Assembly: GCA_003483885.1 (NCBI GenBank)
Contig: DMXI01000586.1
Span: 18,435 to 82,434 of the forward strand
DNA from: Microscillaceae bacterium
Lineage (GTDB): Bacteria; Bacteroidota; Bacteroidia; Cytophagales; Microscillaceae
DNA: 64,000 nt
Reading direction: 5' to 3'
A program made the translations under genes and the position numbers. Of this stretch, positions 1 to 9,600 are shown piece after piece; positions within the stretch are counted from its first letter, which is position 1; each line of letters opens with the position of its first letter. The notes below the pieces were generated by a model that worked only from the letters and a program-made list of their open reading frames with translations, did not search any database and had not been told where the DNA came from.

Positions 1-2629
1 CTGAGGAACAACTGCTTAATACCAACAGGTCAGCATTTACCACCAGGTTATAAATTTCACTGGCTAACAAACAACCAGACACCTCTTTTTCATCTTCTCC
101 ACAGCCCGAAAAACGTACCTTAGCCAACCCAGGCATCTTGGTATTGGCCTCGCTATGGCTAGCGACATGTACAATATGGGCCTTTCCTATCTTTTGCATA
201 AACAGTTCTTTGGTAGCGGTTTTGGCTAAGCTCACTTCTGCATTTAGTTGTTGTTGCCTAAATAAGTTATATATAGACTTGACCTCCACTCCACTTTCAG
301 GCAAGTGACTGCTTGCACCTCGTCTTGTGGCGTATATTTTACTTTCACCAGTGCTAAATGGTGCAAAACCCACAAAGCGCAGAGTCATGTTAGGGCGTTG
401 TTTGATTGCTTGTGCTACCTCTTTTTGCCATAAAGTAGCTGAATAATGGTAGCTAATTTGATATTGACTGTTCAAATAATTGATCCGCGAAAAGTCATCC
501 TGGTTTAAGTCCTTAGGCAACTCCGTTACCAAGGCTTCCAAAGGAGCACTTTCTAATGAAGGAGCCACTACTACCAATTTCTTGATCCCATTCAAATGCT
601 TTTTGGCAGGTTGTATCAAATACTGGTATAATCGATGGCTTATTGGTACAAACTTTTTTAGTCTACTTTCAGATTGAATCGCTTCATAGTAGGCGTCCAA
701 CTGATTGCGTACTTTTTTAATTTCAGGAATACGAATAAACTCATAATGCTTTTTAGTAATCACCATTAAGTACACGCTTTCACGGCAAAACGTGTACTCT
801 AATAATGCGGTTTGATCATCTATAGAAGCTTGTATATCGGCTGGGGTAGCCAATCTTAAATCAAACTTGAGTCTCGCGTATTTTGGGTAAGACTGCTCGA
901 GCCTTTTAGTTAGTTTTTCATATGTTTGATTTAATTTCAACAAGGAATCTCGCAAGCTATTTCCCTTACCTAAGGCCAAACTACTTTGATAACGAGCGAT
1001 TTTTTGGCGCAAACGAAGTTCGCTAGACAGCAAACTTGAGGGTATTTTGCCAAACTTTTTAGCGTTTGCTTCGGCCAATGCACTCAGCAAAAAACTGGCT
1101 TTTTCCCGTTCCGCAAAGTAAAAGGCCTCTTCCAGATATTTTTTATCACCAGTCTGGATATACAGCGACTCACAAGTCCTTATCACATCAAGAACTAATG
1201 CATAAATGTAATGCCCTACCAATATTTGGTCACTTTTACGGGAAACACCCTTGCGAAATTTTTTCATAAAGGTGTCTGCCAGTTTAAAATGAGCCAATGA
1301 TGCTTTGGTATATTTTATATTGCCTTGTAGCCTGCCCAATGACATGCCTTTTCCTCGCAAAGAATTATAAAAAAGTAAAGAATTGTAGTAATCATCTAAT
1401 GGAGGTTCGACAAACACATTGTGATCCCGAAAGTTTCTGGTATTTGACATCAATGCTTTATGTTGGTAGTTCAAGGTTGCCTGATACTTTTTTAACATAT
1501 AGCTATTAGAGGCCATATAGTTGTACAGTAACACCAGGTTTGGATGAATTTCCCCATATTTCTTTGCAAGGCTGTTCAATGATTTAGCATAGTATTTATT
1601 CGCCAATTTGTGTTTTCTTTGACGCGTGTACACATATCCCAAACCATAATAAGGGGTGGCCAACTCTATATGAGTTGCTTCATACTCTTTTAGTAAATAA
1701 TCAATCGCTTTTTGATGATAATAAAGCGCAGAATCTAACTTTGATTGTGCTAAATAAGCCCTACCAAGCCTAAATACATAGTTGCCCATCTCCCCAAAAT
1801 CTTCCGGATCTACCTTCTTTTGTAGTTGAATACATGCTCGATAAGCCTCGATTGATTTTAGATAACTCTTTTTAAGTTTATAGCATATTGCCTGATTAAA
1901 CAAAAGCCCTTGTTTATGAAAATATCTTTTTTTGGAAAGCGACAGTAATTGTAAATATTGTAAGCCCTTATACCCAGCCTCTAGGCCTTTGTCAAACTCT
2001 CGAGTAGATACTTTATTGGCAATCAGGTTTTTATAGTAACTCACCCTCATCTCATTGGCTTTTTTGGATGACTTAGAAAACTTTTGCTCAAGCAACTCTA
2101 CTCCTTTTTCATACAATTCGTCGCTTTCTTTGAATTTCCCCAAGCTATTCAGGGAGTTCCCCTTACCCAACCATAAGCTTAACCTCACCATCATAGATTT
2201 TTGATCTTTTCCTACCAGTTTCAGGCCTTTGTTATACCAATCAATGCTTTGCTTGTCTTTTTCCTCGTTCCATTCTAAAGTTCCCAAAAAATCATAATAA
2301 CTGGCTTTCAAAGTCCTGTGATTTGGCAGTTCGCTATCAATTTTCTTGAGCGTTTCCAAAGCAACTTGTTTTAATTTTTTATAGTCCCCAGCAAGGCTAC
2401 CTTGTTTGATTCCTTTTAAAAACGCCTCGTAATACAACGCTTTCAATTGATGCTTTCGATAAATGTCTGCTACTTTTAGATAATAGGTTTTTGCACTGTC
2501 TTTTTGTAGGTCGTTGTCAAAAAAATGGGCTTTTTTATTTAGATCAGCCACCAAAGAGGTATCTATTTGTTGGGCTTGGGTAAGAATGGGGAAAAGCGAT
2601 AAAAGCAGGAGTTTAGCAAATCTGATCAT
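1..2629 (-). CDS. TPR-CHAT protease-like protein (3' end outside window)
   Basis: The gene starts at the ATG at 2629 and stays open for 876 codons until the window edge, so the C-terminus is missing. Residues 1-20 form a signal peptide ending near TQAQQ. A long helical region of TPR-like repeats follows (motifs such as AYRACIQL, YYHQKAIDYL and ALYYEAFLKG), up to about residue 560. The last 200 visible residues look like a CHAT domain, a caspase-like clan CD peptidase fold. The motif VHVASHSEAN would supply the catalytic His, and LVLSSCSS at the very edge the catalytic Cys. Family knowledge: CHAT domains next to TPRs act as proteases or signalling modules. The signal peptide suggests an exported protein. 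Substrate and partner are unknown. The domain call is firm and the activity is inferred. Confidence 0.82.
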   Translation of the reverse strand, partial: MIRFAKLLLLSLFPILTQAQQIDTSLVADLNKKAHFFDNDLQKDSAKTYYLKVADIYRKHQLKALYYEAFLKGIKQGSLAGDYKKLKQVALETLKKIDSELPNHRTLKASYYDFLGTLEWNEEKDKQSIDWYNKGLKLVGKDQKSMMVRLSLWLGKGNSLNSLGKFKESDELYEKGVELLEQKFSKSSKKANEMRVSYYKNLIANKVSTREFDKGLEAGYKGLQYLQLLSLSKKRYFHKQGLLFNQAICYKLKKSYLKSIEAYRACIQLQKKVDPEDFGEMGNYVFRLGRAYLAQSKLDSALYYHQKAIDYLLKEYEATHIELATPYYGLGYVYTRQRKHKLANKYYAKSLNSLAKKYGEIHPNLVLLYNYMASNSYMLKKYQATLNYQHKALMSNTRNFRDHNVFVEPPLDDYYNSLLFYNSLRGKGMSLGRLQGNIKYTKASLAHFKLADTFMKKFRKGVSRKSDQILVGHYIYALVLDVIRTCESLYIQTGDKKYLEEAFYFAEREKASFLLSALAEANAKKFGKIPSSLLSSELRLRQKIARYQSSLALGKGNSLRDSLLKLNQTYEKLTKRLEQSYPKYARLKFDLRLATPADIQASIDDQTALLEYTFCRESVYLMVITKKHYEFIRIPEIKKVRNQLDAYYEAIQSESRLKKFVPISHRLYQYLIQPAKKHLNGIKKLVVVAPSLESAPLEALVTELPKDLNQDDFSRINYLNSQYQISYHYSATLWQKEVAQAIKQRPNMTLRFVGFAPFSTGESKIYATRRGASSHLPESGVEVKSIYNLFRQQQLNAEVSLAKTATKELFMQKIGKAHIVHVASHSEANTKMPGLAKVRFSGCGEDEKEVSGCLLASEIYNLVVNADLLVLSSCSS

Positions 2630-2747
2630 TTCAAAATAGTTAAGTATTAGATGCAGGGTGAGAAAGAATAGTAGAAGGATAAATATAATGAATTGTGATA
2701 AAAATTGCTGCTCAAAGATGGTTTTTTAGCCTATTTGGCAAAACACA

Positions 2748-3293
2748 CTATTCTCCTTTTTCTACCAGCCAAATGCTATCCTGGGCAGCTCCTTGTTCTT
2801 TCCACTCTACTTTTACTCGCTGCGACTGAAGCGTATTCACCTGACGGCCTATGTAATTGGCTTCTACTGGCAGATGTCTTGTGTATTTTCTGTCTACCAA
2901 GGTCAATAGCTCTACTTGCTCGGGTCTTCCAAAAGCATTCATAGCGTCCATTGCAGCTCTTACAGTTCGCCCCGTATACAACACATCATCTACCAATATG
3001 ATTTGCTTACCCTCTATAATAAAATCTATCTTGGTTGCATTGGCCTTTAGGGTACTCTTGGATCGGCGAAAATCATCACGGTAAAAGGTTACATCCAGAT
3101 AACCCAGCGATACTTTTTGCCCGGTAATTTCTAGCAGGCGCTGTCTTAGACGTTCTGCCAAATATATGCCACGAGGCTGTAGTCCCAGGATGGCTGAATC
3201 ATCAAAACTCTGATGGTTTTCTATCAATTCATGGCAAAGGCGGCTAATCGTAATTTGTATCAACTGACTATCAAATATAAGTCTTTTTTCCAT
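2748..3293 (-). CDS. pyrR: PyrR: pyrimidine regulator / uracil phosphoribosyltransferase
   Basis: A 181-residue cytosolic protein of the PyrR family. The type I phosphoribosyltransferase loop IILVDDVLYTGRTVRAA is near residues 97-113, with LQPRGIYLAERL in the middle of the N-terminal half and the family's LVDRKYTRHLPVEANYIG region downstream. Length matches known PyrR proteins (about 180). In Bacillus the protein binds pyr mRNA and also makes UMP from uracil and PRPP. Here no pyr biosynthesis gene is adjacent, so it may act in trans or mainly as a UPRTase. The ATG at 3293 was preferred over an in-frame TTG at 3305. A perfect 13-bp inverted repeat lies 41 to 78 bases upstream of the ATG. Confidence 0.9.
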   Translation of the reverse strand: MEKRLIFDSQLIQITISRLCHELIENHQSFDDSAILGLQPRGIYLAERLRQRLLEITGQKVSLGYLDVTFYRDDFRRSKSTLKANATKIDFIIEGKQIILVDDVLYTGRTVRAAMDAMNAFGRPEQVELLTLVDRKYTRHLPVEANYIGRQVNTLQSQRVKVEWKEQGAAQDSIWLVEKGE

Positions 3294-3333
3294 CGTATTT
3301 GGCAAGGTAAAACTAGTGTCACCATAAAATAAG

Positions 3334-3371
3334 TAAGCGATTGGGTCTTCAATTTATCACCCAATCGCTTA
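3334..3371. repeat. Perfect 13-bp inverted repeat upstream of pyrR
   Basis: Arms TAAGCGATTGGGT (3334-3346) and ACCCAATCGCTTA (3359-3371) match perfectly around a 12-nt loop. It lies between the divergently transcribed pyrR and the small membrane protein gene, 41-78 bases upstream of the pyrR ATG. It could be a hairpin in the pyrR leader RNA or an operator. Neither side has a run of T typical of an intrinsic terminator. Confidence 0.6.
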
Positions 3372-3442
3372 TCACAATAATAATTCTTTTGCCGGAATTA
3401 TTCAAAGTGCGATTCAAATTTTTATCACAACCTTTTGAAACC

Positions 3443-3450
3443 TAAATTTG
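3443..3450 (+). promoter_or_regulatory. Candidate -7 element TAAATTTG
   Basis: Matches the Bacteroidota -7 consensus TAnnTTTG, 40 bases before the ATG at 3490. No clear TTG -33 element is found at the right distance, so this is tentative. It supports the downstream ATG, because the alternative TTG start at 3448 would fall inside this element. Confidence 0.4.
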
Positions 3451-3489
3451 TATACATACAATAGACATCAAAATTACAAGCTTATAAAA

Positions 3490-3843
3490 ATGATCAAGTT
3501 GAATCGGCAGTTTCGTCTATTTCTTTTATTAGACGTATTGGTTACACTATTTCCAATATCCTACTTCTTATCATTTAGTTATTCCAAAAAACACTTGCTC
3601 CAGGCTGATCCTTACCAGGCAGCCGACCATATATTTTCATACTTGGGTTTTCTTATGTTTTTGTTCAATATGGCACTCATCTCTATCGGAGTTTATTTTA
3701 TTCTTAAACACAACCCTCCTACCAAACAACAAGTATTCAAGCGAATGTTTGTGGAAGGATCAAAAATGTACCTGATTATGGTATGGGTGATGTGTTTGTT
3801 GCTTCTGAATATATTTTTTACGCATAAAGCCCAAGTATTCTAA
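3490..3843 (+). CDS. Small three-TM membrane protein, unknown
   Basis: A 117-residue protein with three hydrophobic spans: LFLLLDVLVTLFPISYFLSF, YLGFLMFLFNMALISIGVYFIL and YLIMVWVMCLLLLNIFF. Basic residues precede the first span. I do not recognise a family. The reading frame also opens at a TTG at 3448, but the ATG at 3490 gives a normal inner-membrane start and leaves room for the candidate promoter. It is divergent from pyrR and convergent with the OmpA-family gene. Nothing in the sequence suggests a substrate or partner. Confidence 0.6.
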   Translation: MIKLNRQFRLFLLLDVLVTLFPISYFLSFSYSKKHLLQADPYQAADHIFSYLGFLMFLFNMALISIGVYFILKHNPPTKQQVFKRMFVEGSKMYLIMVWVMCLLLLNIFFTHKAQVF

Positions 3844-3846
3844 ATC

Positions 3847-3889
3847 AAAAAACCTGTACTGTGGCTCTAAGTGAGCACTCAATACAGGT
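3847..3889 (-). terminator. Terminator of the OmpA-family gene
   Basis: Read on the minus strand, ACCTGTA (3889-3883) pairs with TACAGGT (3858-3852), enclosing an inner weak stem, and is followed by a run of T (complement of the A run at 3847-3851). It sits just after the stop at 3914. Confidence 0.55.
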
Positions 3890-3913
3890 ATGACTATACT
3901 ATTTATTTTTGAT

Positions 3914-5755
3914 TTACTGTTGTCTCAAGGCAACTACTCTAAAATCGGTACGACGATTCAAGATACGTGCATAGTGGGTTTCGTTAGGAATAACCGGGCT
4001 TTTAGACCCATAGCCTTTCTTTACCAATCTTTTTTCGTCTATTCCCTTAGAAACGAGCCACTGATATACGACTTCTGCTCGTTGTTGTGAAAGTAAGTGG
4101 TTGTTTTTTCGGGTACCTACATTATCGGTATGCCCCCCTACCTCAATCGTAAGTCCAGGGTTATTTTTCATAAAACTTGCCAAGGCTTCTACCGCTGGCA
4201 ATGATTTTTTAGGAATATTGGCTTCTTTGTATTTAAAAAACACTCTAAAGCTCAATAAGTCGCCCTTGGCCAATGGCTTTTTAGATCCTGAATTCATAAT
4301 TACCCGATACAAGTCTTTGCCTCCTACACCTCCTGACCGATCAGAAGAGAAATAAGCAATTCGATGGTTTTTATCATTGGACACAAAGTACATATCGTTT
4401 GCCTGACTATTAATCGGAAAGCCGAGGTTTTCAACTTCGGAATAATCATTTTCGCCCGTAATTGTTACCTTAAAAATATCAAACCCACCAATAGAATTAT
4501 GCCCTACCGAGCTAAAATAAAGTGTAGTACCATCAGGATGTACAAAAGGAGCTTCTTCGTCGTATGGAGTATTTACTTTTGGTCCTAAATTTACTGGCTT
4601 ACTCCATCGCCCTTTTTTATCTTTTTTAGCCATATAAATGTCCAAACCTCCCAACCCTCCAGGTCGATCACTGGTAAAATACAAGGTGTTACCATCAGGG
4701 CTTAGGCAACCAGAAGTTTCGCGATGCTTAGAGTTGATACGTCTTCCCAAACTTTTGGGCTTGCTCCAGGCTTGTTTGGTTTTTTGAGAAGAAGAAACCA
4801 TACCTTGACTTCTTGTTTTATTGGTCCTTTTATTCCTCTTTTTGCTTCTACGTTTACGTGTTTTCTTTACGCTCGTAATCGAAGACTCATTGTACTTAGG
4901 TCCGGTATCTATGTTTAGTTGCGACTCATATAGGTTTCCATTGCCAAAGTCTTGATAGATCAGTAAACGATTGCCATCCAGTGAAAGAAATACTGCTGAT
5001 TCGTGGTGCTTTGAGTTGAAGTGTTGCCAAGGTTCCTTAGCCTCCCACTTTCGCTCTTTGGTATGTGAAATTAATACATCTTCTTGCTCGCTGTTTTCAT
5101 TACTACCTGTAAAAATCAACATTGAGTTATCGTTGGATACAATGGGAGCATACTCGTTATTTGCCGTGTTTATTTTGGGTCCCAAGTTATAAATACTAGC
5201 TTGTAATGGGTTGCCTATCAACTTTTTAGCAAAGTTTGCTTCTTTAATTCTTTTATTAGATACTTTAATAAAATCCTCTTTTGAAACTCGGTCGTGGATA
5301 AGCTCAAGATACTTGGACTTAATGCCACGAGATTTATCAATCCCACTTTGGTAAGATTGTACTGCCTTGTGGTATTTTCGATTATACACAAAGGCATCTC
5401 CCAAATGAAAGTCTAATAAAGGACTATAATCGGGATTAAGCTGGTGGGCATATTTAAGGGGTTGGAGAGCCAACGATTGGTTGGTGCCATACAAATAACA
5501 CAAACCCAATCTTAAATGGGCATTTAGTTCGGTTTCTTTGTTGGGCAACTCCACCTGACCACTGGCCACGGTTCCTAATAACTCTCTGTAGGCATCTATT
5601 GCTTGGGGAAATTGCTCATTGTCAAACAACTTTTCTGCTCTTTTGAGCTTAAGCTGTACTTGTTTAGCTATAGTAGTATTTTCCTGAGCTGTAAGGAAAC
5701 AAACATTAGTTGATAGCCAAAACAATATTGTCAAGGTGTAAAAAAATCTTCTCAT
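3914..5755 (-). CDS. OmpA-family protein with TPR and PD40 propeller (PorE-like)
   Basis: A 613-residue exported protein. It has a signal peptide (1-24, ending LTAQ), TPR-like helices at about 30-150, and WD40-like PD40 beta-propeller repeats at about 200-485 (SPDGNTLYFTSDRPGGLGGLD, HPDGTTLYFSSVGHNSIGGFD and a third copy near 468). A Lys/Arg-rich insertion lies at 297-316. The C-terminal OmpA peptidoglycan-binding domain (about 500-610) has the typical GHTDNVG and LSQQRAEVVYQWL motifs. The order resembles PorE of the type IX secretion system, which anchors the PorK/N ring to peptidoglycan, but no carboxypeptidase-like domain or lipobox is evident, so the PorE assignment stays tentative. Start: the ATG at 5755 is preferred to a TTG at 5764. 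Confidence 0.85.
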   Translation of the reverse strand: MRRFFYTLTILFWLSTNVCFLTAQENTTIAKQVQLKLKRAEKLFDNEQFPQAIDAYRELLGTVASGQVELPNKETELNAHLRLGLCYLYGTNQSLALQPLKYAHQLNPDYSPLLDFHLGDAFVYNRKYHKAVQSYQSGIDKSRGIKSKYLELIHDRVSKEDFIKVSNKRIKEANFAKKLIGNPLQASIYNLGPKINTANNEYAPIVSNDNSMLIFTGSNENSEQEDVLISHTKERKWEAKEPWQHFNSKHHESAVFLSLDGNRLLIYQDFGNGNLYESQLNIDTGPKYNESSITSVKKTRKRRSKKRNKRTNKTRSQGMVSSSQKTKQAWSKPKSLGRRINSKHRETSGCLSPDGNTLYFTSDRPGGLGGLDIYMAKKDKKGRWSKPVNLGPKVNTPYDEEAPFVHPDGTTLYFSSVGHNSIGGFDIFKVTITGENDYSEVENLGFPINSQANDMYFVSNDKNHRIAYFSSDRSGGVGGKDLYRVIMNSGSKKPLAKGDLLSFRVFFKYKEANIPKKSLPAVEALASFMKNNPGLTIEVGGHTDNVGTRKNNHLLSQQRAEVVYQWLVSKGIDEKRLVKKGYGSKSPVIPNETHYARILNRRTDFRVVALRQQ

Positions 5756-6158
5756 AGCACTCAAAACTTGTCTTAAAAAAATAGCTCGTTTTAACTTTTT
5801 GGTAGTTTTTCAGATGATTTTGCATAGGAATTTTTACTACCTTTACAGGTAAAAATACCCACCAAAACTTACATCTAATAGTACGGTGTCTTTTTATGGT
5901 GCTTTGAGGTTATAATCTTTTTATTTAATACGTTATTCCAAATTGGAATGATCAGCTAAATCACCAGGTAGAATATACTTTTTGGGCTGAAATTGTACAT
6001 TTCCGGTGATTTTACAGTAATATCAACTAAAAACAATGCAATTTGTTTTTAAAGTTTTATTCAAGGCTATTTCGGAATAGTCACTGATTTTGTAACCTCA
6101 GCATCAATTAATTGGATTACCAATCATAAAAATTGGATATAAAGCAGCCTGTTTTGTT

Positions 6159-6207
6159 AAAATTAACACTTTTTATTACATTAGTTATAAAACATAGTGT
6201 TAATTTT
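6159..6207. repeat. 12-bp inverted repeat in the pyc upstream region
   Basis: AAAATTAACACT (6159-6170) is the exact reverse complement of AGTGTTAATTTT (6196-6207), with a 25-nt loop. It lies about 400 bases upstream of pyc and has no T run after it. It may be an operator or the remains of a structured RNA. Confidence 0.45.
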
Positions 6208-6494
6208 CCTGAAATAACTATTTCAGTCTATTTCTTATTGAATCTACCTTATTCCTAAAATGTAACCCCTGTTTTGAGTAGCCTGACATAACAATAGTAA
6301 AAATTACTATAATGGTTTTGAAATAGGGTATAAAGTGATTTCTGGAAATGCAGCAAAATTTCAGGACGAAATTGCCCCTCAAATAAGTAGACTCAAATTT
6401 GGTCTTGTCAAATTACAACTTTGCTCACCTTTGTCTTCTTTTTATTGGGTTCAAAATTTAACAAATAATTGTCCACGCATCATTATTTATTAAC

Positions 6495-6526
6495 TTGACC
6501 ACATATTGATTTTAACTAGACTTTTG
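6495..6526 (+). promoter_or_regulatory. pyc: Candidate pyc promoter
   Basis: TTG at 6495-6497, 21 bases, then GACTTTTG at 6519-6526, which matches TAnnTTTG at all but its first base. Transcription would begin about 65 bases before the pyc ATG. Consensus match only. Confidence 0.35.
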
Positions 6527-6600
6527 TATTACACAATCCTTCTGTACCTACTTAACACAAACATTCTCTGTGAGGAAAAGTCTTCTGTAAATTATATACT

Positions 6601-9600
6601 ATGACTCAAGAATTACGACCCATCAAAAAATTAATGGTTGCTAACCGGGGTGAAATCGCCATTCGGGTATTGAGAGCTGCCTCAGAACTAAAAATCACTA
6701 CTGTTGCCATTTTTACCTATGAAGATCGCTATTCGCTACACCGTTACAAAGCAGATGAATCTTATAAAATTGGCGCCAACAACGACCCTTTAAAACCTTA
6801 TTTAAACATTGAGGAAATCATCAATGTGGCTAAAAAACACCAGGTAGATGCAATTCACCCTGGGTACGGTTTTTTATCAGAGAATGTAAATTTTGCCCGT
6901 CGTTGTCGTGAAGAAGGAATTATTTTCGTAGGCCCTGAGCCAGAAGTAATGGAAAAGCTGGGCGATAAAGTTTCGGCCAAAGTAATAGCCAAACAAGCGC
7001 AGGTACCTGTAATAGAAGATAGTCAACAAAAGCTAGATACCGTAGAAATAGCTTTGGCGGAGGCTCAACGAATTGGCTACCCAATTATGGTAAAAGCTTC
7101 TGCTGGCGGCGGTGGACGAGGAATGCGGGTAGTGAAAAACGATGCGGAGTTGACTAAGGCATACCAGGAAGCCCGCAGCGAAGCCCTCAAAGCCTTTGGA
7201 GATGATACGGTGTTTTTGGAAAAGTATGTCCAAAACCCTAAGCACATCGAGGTGCAAATTATGGCTGATAGCCACGGTAATATGGTGCACTTGTTTGAGC
7301 GGGATTGCTCAGTACAGCGACGTTTCCAAAAAGTAGTAGAAGTGGCCCCTTGTATTACCATTGCCCCCGAAACCAAACAAAAACTTTACGATTATGCACT
7401 GGCCATTTGTAAAAGCGTGAACTACAACAATGTAGGTACGGTGGAGTTTTTGGTAGATCGTGAAGAGAATATTTTCTTTATAGAAGTAAACCCTCGGGTA
7501 CAAGTAGAGCATACCATTACCGAAGAAGTTACGGGTATTGACATTGTCCGTTCTCAAATCCTCATTGCCAAAGGCCACAACCTGTCTGATTCAGTATTAA
7601 GATTATATTCTCAAGAGGCTGTAGAATGCCACGGCCACGCGATCCAATGTCGAGTAACGACTGAAGACCCGGAAAACAACTTCCAGCCTGACTATGGCAC
7701 CTTGAATACTTATCGAAGTGGATCAGGGTTTGGTATTCGTCTCGATGCTGGAAATGCATACGCAGGAGCCTCCATCTCTCCTTTCTTTGACTCATTGTTG
7801 GTAAAGGTTTCGGCTTGGGGACGAACCCTCAAGGGAGCCAGCGAAAGATTGAGCCGTGCATTGGAAGAGATGCGGGTAAGAGGGGTGAAAACCAATGTAG
7901 GCTTTTTGTTGAATGTGATTAATCACGAAGAGTTTAATACGGGAAAAGCCACTGTTAAATTTATTGATGAACACCCTGAGTTATTCAATACTCCGCCAAG
8001 ACTAAACCGAGCCACTCGTATTTTGAATTACATGGCCAATGTCATTGTCAATGGCAACCCAGATGTACGCTATATAGACAAAACCAAGCGCTTTAATATT
8101 GTAAAAGTGCCTGATTTTGAGAAGTATACCTATTTTCCGAAAGGTACCAAAGATCGTTTGAACGAATTGGGGCGAGAAGGTTTTGTAGAATGGTTGAAAA
8201 ACGAAAAATGCATCCATTATACCGATACCACTTTTCGTGATGCTCATCAATCATTGTTGGCCACCCGTATGCGAGGAATGGACTTGGTACGAGTAGCCGA
8301 AAGTTATGCCAAAGCCCACGCCGATGTATTTTCTATGGAAGTATGGGGAGGCGCTACTTTTGATGTCTCTATGCGATTTTTGAAAGAAAATCCTTGGCAA
8401 AGACTGAGAGAAATTCGCAAAAGAGTGCCCAATATTCTGTTACAAATGCTATTGCGAGGGTCCAACGCTGTAGGTTACAAAGCTTATCCCGATAACCTGA
8501 TAGAGAAGTTTATTGAGAAATCTGCTGAAAATGGGATAGATATCTTCCGTATTTTTGACTCGCTCAACTGGATCGAGAATATGAAGGTAAGCATTCGCGC
8601 TGTGCGAGAACGTACCAACTCACTGGCTGAAGCTTGTATTTGCTACACGGGCGATATACTAGACCCCAACAATGAGAAATACACCATTGATTATTATGTA
8701 GACTTGGCCAAACAACTAGAAGCTGAGGGTGCCCATATTTTAGCAATTAAAGATATGGCAGGTTTGCTCAAGCCTTATGCTGCCGAAAAACTGGTGACAG
8801 CCTTAAAAAACAACGTATCGTTGCCGATCCATCTGCATACCCATGATACTTCTTCTATACAATCAGCTACTTATCTCAAAGCAGTCGAAGCGGGGGTAGA
8901 TGTGGTAGATGTGGCTTTGAGTTCTATGTCGGGACTTACTTCGCAACCCAACTTCAACTCTTTGGTAGCCGCCATGCAAGGCCACGAAAGAGAAAATCCC
9001 ATTAGTTTGGATTCTCTCAATCAGTTTTCTCATTATTGGGAGCAAATTCGTGAATATTATTACCCATTTGAGTCGGGCCTCAAGGCTGGTACCGCCGAGG
9101 TATACGACCACGAAATTCCTGGTGGTCAATATTCCAACTTACGTCCTCAAGCCAATGCTCTGGGGCTTGGGGATCAGTTTGAAACCATCAAAAAGAACTA
9201 CGCCATTGCCAATGAGTTATTTGGCAACATTGTAAAGGTAACCCCTAGCTCTAAAGTAGTAGGTGACTTTGCTATGTTTATGACTTCTAATGGCTTGACC
9301 AAAGAAGATATTCTGGAAAAAGGAAATACCTTGTCTTTCCCCGAATCGGTCATCAACTTCTTTAAAGGAGATTTGGGACAACCCAAAAATGGCTTTCCTC
9401 AACAAATGCAGGAAATCGTGCTAAAGGGTGAGCAACCCCTTACTGGACGCGCCAATGAGCATATGACGCCATTCAATTTTGATGAAGAGTGGGAAAAATT
9501 TGACAAGAAGTATAACCAAAACCGTATCAGTGATACTTATACTTTTGAGGATATGCTTTCTTCGTTGCTTTACCCTAAAGTATTTGATGAGTACCATACA

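Larger units (their letters stand above)
5756..6600. other. 845-bp intergenic region with inverted repeats
   Basis: No convincing ORF. It is AT-rich and lies between the divergent OmpA-family gene and pyc. It holds a perfect 12-bp inverted repeat (6159-6170 and 6196-6207), a shorter one (CTGAAA/TTTCAG around 6209-6226) and a candidate pyc promoter near 6495-6526. No RNA family is recognised. Confidence 0.6.

Noticed and set aside
3448..3489. TTG start extending the small membrane protein by 14 codons
   Set aside because: It lies inside the candidate -7 element and adds a polar stretch before the first span.
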